Origin: Candidatus Pacebacteria bacterium CG10_big_fil_rev_8_21_14_0_10_56_10
Lineage (GTDB): Bacteria > Patescibacteriota > Microgenomatia > UBA1400 > PJMF01
Assembly: GCA_002772645.1 (NCBI GenBank)
Contig: PFDK01000003.1
Location: 1 to 40,492, forward strand
DNA length: 40,492 nt
Direction: 5' to 3'
Made by a program: the position numbers and the translations under genes. How positions within the stretch are numbered: the stretch's first letter is position 1; every line of letters begins with the position of its first letter. A model generated the notes under the pieces. It made no database searches, was not told where the DNA came from, and saw only the letters and a list, made by a program, of their open reading frames with translations. Positions 37,617-40,492 of the stretch are shown piece after piece.

Positions 37617-38135
37617 TCACTGATCAAAGATTGAGGGTTTTCGTTTTTTTGGAGGTCTATCAGTCCAATTAGGCCAGTTTCCGTTCGGCCCAAGCGACAA
37701 AATCTCCACCAAGGTCAATACCGAATCAATAAGCTCCGCCTGTTCTTGCTCTAAAAACTGCTTGCCAACCCTGTTTTCCAAGCTTTCAATCCTCCGGCCC
37801 AAATCCTCACTGTGACCCGTATTGTCACCGGAAACCGTCTTCACTCGGAGCCGTAAATTATTCAGAAATATAAGCAGGATTAGGCCAATTTCGTATTGAT
37901 ACTTTTGTTGATACTCTTGCCCATCTTTTTTTGTTTCGGCATTCTCCATAGCCACACCGGATGCGGAGTCTATGAATTCACTCTGCCGAACTTCAGTGCT
38001 GTTGACTTCTTTAATTAGCTCGACCGTCTCTTTAAGTAGCTGTTGTTGCTCGAGGGTTAAGAGAGTCCGGAACGCTTGATCAGCGGTTAACCGCGCCTCG
38101 GGTGGCAGCTGGGAGGGGTAAGGCGTCTCGGACAT
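37617..38135 (-). CDS. Hypothetical protein
   Basis: 172 aa, helical, no recognised family. Confidence 0.45.
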   Translation of the reverse strand: MSETPYPSQLPPEARLTADQAFRTLLTLEQQQLLKETVELIKEVNSTEVRQSEFIDSASGVAMENAETKKDGQEYQQKYQYEIGLILLIFLNNLRLRVKTVSGDNTGHSEDLGRRIESLENRVGKQFLEQEQAELIDSVLTLVEILSLGPNGNWPNWTDRPPKKRKPSIFDQ

Positions 38136-38399
38136 TGGCTGTGGTCACTTAGAAACCATGGTACTTAACGGGCTGTACCACTTTACTTGATTTTCTTAGG
38201 CTGGTGACGGTCAGCGGTGATCATTAGTAACCAATATTTCGACTACCCCAGCCTGACGAAAAAAGTATTATAACAGTTTTTGACAGCCATATAGCTTTAT
38301 TTTGGAGGCAGGCTGGAAATCCTGCTACAATCAACTGTCTGTTGCCTGAGGTGGCAGCGGGAAGTACTAGTAACCACTCTACCGCAGTAAAGACAAGAG

Positions 38400-40265
38400 A
38401 TGTCCAGAACACTGGCAAACAACACAGTCGATCAAATTGGTCAGCAGGTCACCCTGGCCGGCTGGGTGCAGACCAAACGCGATCACGGCAAAATTACCTT
38501 TATTGACTTGCGTGACACCAGCGGCGTGATCCAGTGCGTCGGAGCGGGCACCATGGGCGAGCTGACAACCGAGTCGGTGGTGGAGATTGCCGGCCAGGTC
38601 AGGGAAAGGCCCGCCAAGATGGCCAACCCCAACGTGCCAACTGGCGCCATCGAGATAGAGGTGCGTTCATACCAAGTGCTCAACCCGGCTGAAGAACTAC
38701 CGATCCAAGTAGAGGGTGACGGCCGCCAGCTCGGGGAAGAGGTTCGCCTCAAGTATCGCTATCTTGACCTGCGCCGCCAGCGGCTCGGGCAGATGCTCAG
38801 ACTACGCTCGCGCTACTTTCAAGCTTTGCGCCAACAGCTCTACCAACGCCAGTTCACAGAGGTAGAGACGCCGCTGCTCACCAAGTCCACTAAAGAGGGG
38901 GCTCGCGACTTCGTGGTGCCGTCGCGCTTCCAACCAGGCAAGTTCTACGCCCTGCCCCAAAGCCCCCAGCAGTACAAACAGTTGTTAATGGCCGCCGGCG
39001 TGGAGCGCTACTTCCAGTTTGCTCGGGCAGTCCGGGACGAAGACTTGCGGGCCGACCGCGGTTTTGAGCACACCCAGCTGGACCTGGAGATGAGCTTTGT
39101 TTCTCAGCAGGAAGTGATGTCGATGGTTGAGGAAGTAGTTACGGCCGCGGTACAAGAGGTCGGCGGCCAGATTAAAGACAGCCCGTTCCCGGTGATTGAG
39201 TACGACGACGCTCTCAAGCGTTTTGGCGACGACAAGTTTGACCTGCGCTCTGAAGACGAAAAATCTCGGGGAGTGTTAGCCTTTACCTGGGTGACCAAGT
39301 TCCCGTTCTTCAAGAAAGTGGACCGCACGGACGCCGCCGAAACGGCCGATTCCAAGAGTGGCTGGACCTTCACCCACAACCCGTTCAGCCAGCCCCTGCC
39401 GGAATCCCTGGCCGATCACCTGGCCGGCCGGCGGCTGGACGGTATCGTTTCAGCTCAGTACGATCTGGTCTGCAATGGCTACGAGGTGGGCGGCGGCAGC
39501 ATTCGCGCCCATCGGCCGGAAGTACTCCGGGCTACCTTTGCCAACATGGGTTACTCGGACCGGCAGATCGAAGAGAACGTGGGCCATATGTTGACAGCTT
39601 TCAAGACTGGTACTCCGCCTCACGGAGGGATTGCGCTGGGACTCGATCGGCACGTGATGATCTTGTTGGGCGAGAGTTCTCTCAAGGAAGTGATTGCTTT
39701 CCCGATGACGTCGACCGGCCGGACGGCGGTGATGGACGCGCCCAGCGACATCTCCGACCAGCAGCTCTCTGACCTAGGCTTAGAACTGGCTGAGCGCCGC
39801 CAGTCCGCGCACGACGCGATTCTCAAAAAACTGGCCGATCACAGGGTGGCCCACCAATACCTTGAGCACCAGCCAGTGAGTACCAGCCGGGAGGCGGCTC
39901 AGCTGCGTGGCACCGCTCTGGACCAGTCGGCTAAAGCGCTGGTGCTGCAAGCCGATGGTCAGTTTTTGGTGTACGTCCTACCGGGTGACCAACGGGCAGA
40001 CCTGGAACACCTGCGCGCCGCACTGGGCGCGCGCAAAGTAGCCATGGCGTCGAAGGACTCAGTACTGGCCAAGACGGGCTTGGAAGTCGGTTCGATCCCG
40101 CCGTTTGGCTCGGTCTTGGGACTGCCTACCTATGTTGACGAGCGAGTCGCTAAGCTTGAGGAGATCGCTTTTAACGTGGCCGCCCTCGACAGATCGGCGG
40201 TCATCAAGACGGCCGATTATCTGCGGCTGGAAAGTCATGAGCTACTGCCAGCGCCCCAAACCTAA
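38400..40265 (+). CDS. aspS: Aspartyl-tRNA synthetase (no GAD insertion) fused to a C-terminal YbaK/ProX-type editing domain
   Basis: GWVQTKRDHGKITFIDLRD, LTKSTKEGARDFVVPSR, QSPQQYKQLLM, ARAVRDEDLRADR, HGGIALGLDRHVMILLG; then VAHQYLEHQPVSTSREAAQLRGTALDQSAKALVLQADGQFLVYVLPGDQRADLEHLRAALGARKVAMASKDSVLAKTGLEVGSIPPFGSVLGLPTYVDERVAKLEEIAFNVAALDRSAVIKTADY. Confidence 0.9.
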   Translation: MSRTLANNTVDQIGQQVTLAGWVQTKRDHGKITFIDLRDTSGVIQCVGAGTMGELTTESVVEIAGQVRERPAKMANPNVPTGAIEIEVRSYQVLNPAEELPIQVEGDGRQLGEEVRLKYRYLDLRRQRLGQMLRLRSRYFQALRQQLYQRQFTEVETPLLTKSTKEGARDFVVPSRFQPGKFYALPQSPQQYKQLLMAAGVERYFQFARAVRDEDLRADRGFEHTQLDLEMSFVSQQEVMSMVEEVVTAAVQEVGGQIKDSPFPVIEYDDALKRFGDDKFDLRSEDEKSRGVLAFTWVTKFPFFKKVDRTDAAETADSKSGWTFTHNPFSQPLPESLADHLAGRRLDGIVSAQYDLVCNGYEVGGGSIRAHRPEVLRATFANMGYSDRQIEENVGHMLTAFKTGTPPHGGIALGLDRHVMILLGESSLKEVIAFPMTSTGRTAVMDAPSDISDQQLSDLGLELAERRQSAHDAILKKLADHRVAHQYLEHQPVSTSREAAQLRGTALDQSAKALVLQADGQFLVYVLPGDQRADLEHLRAALGARKVAMASKDSVLAKTGLEVGSIPPFGSVLGLPTYVDERVAKLEEIAFNVAALDRSAVIKTADYLRLESHELLPAPQT

Positions 40266-40325
40266 CCGCTAAAAAAGTACTCCCCAGCATAGACGTAGTG
40301 AACAGATTGTAGCTACAATGACTGC

Positions 40326-40492
40326 ATGGCAGGACTGAGGCCCGACCAGTACATCAGTGTAGCGGCCGTGACGGTAGGTATGTTGTTGACGGCGGCCGAG
40401 TACCAACCTGTTACCGCTCCTCCACAACTGGAACTCAGCTTTATCGAGCCAACCGCGCTGGCGGTTCCCCGCGCAACCGCGGCCAGTATGGC
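40326..40492 (+). CDS. Partial ORF, hypothetical (runs off the window end)
   Basis: MAGLRPDQYISVAAVTVGMLLTAAEYQPVTAPPQLELSFIEPTALAVPRATAAS...; TACAAT 6 nt before the ATG. Confidence 0.5.
   Translation, partial: MAGLRPDQYISVAAVTVGMLLTAAEYQPVTAPPQLELSFIEPTALAVPRATAASM

Noticed and set aside
1-40492. CRISPR array, transposon ends or prophage genes
   Set aside because: No regularly spaced repeats, transposase, integrase or phage structural genes seen.
1-40492. Possible UGA recoding (as in some CPR lineages)
   Set aside because: UGA ends several ORFs at expected family C-termini and no conserved motif is interrupted by in-frame UGA.

Overview
The window is a gene-dense, roughly 55% GC bacterial chromosomal segment. 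Many short membrane proteins, small gene versions and widespread leaderless-type promoters make Patescibacteria/CPR (Saccharibacteria-like) my best lineage guess; this is inference only. Standard stop codons (including TGA) work throughout. Recognisable genes: GT39- and GT2-type glycosyltransferases, TatD, MetRS, an APRT-like phosphoribosyltransferase, a Phd/RelE toxin-antitoxin pair, RmuC, a HAD hydrolase, a cupredoxin lipoprotein, BlaI plus an M56 peptidase, a DsbA-like oxidoreductase, alpha/beta hydrolases, a VOC protein, a sortase-like protein, a SAM methyltransferase, a Y-family polymerase, NnrE, tRNA-Glu(CTC), a CAP-domain protein, RmlA, Frr, RseP, a DUF3048 protein, a wHTH regulator, a CCA-adding enzyme, RecJ and AspRS. 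Strongest observations: (1) AspRS lacks the bacterial GAD insertion and carries a C-terminal YbaK/ProX-type tRNA-editing domain; (2) a BlaI operator is embedded identically in two promoters, tying a sensor-less BlaR1-like peptidase to a DsbA-like protein; (3) -10 hexamers lie 6-7 nt upstream of about ten start codons, indicating leaderless transcription; (4) a tandem pair of undescribed paralogs with OmpR-like winged-helix C-termini lies behind a Y-family polymerase; (5) a sortase-like protein has lost its catalytic residues; (6) an uncharacterised protein contains an HELRH zincin motif; (7) frameshifts disrupt a RelE toxin and a HAD hydrolase. No CRISPR array, prophage or transposon was seen.
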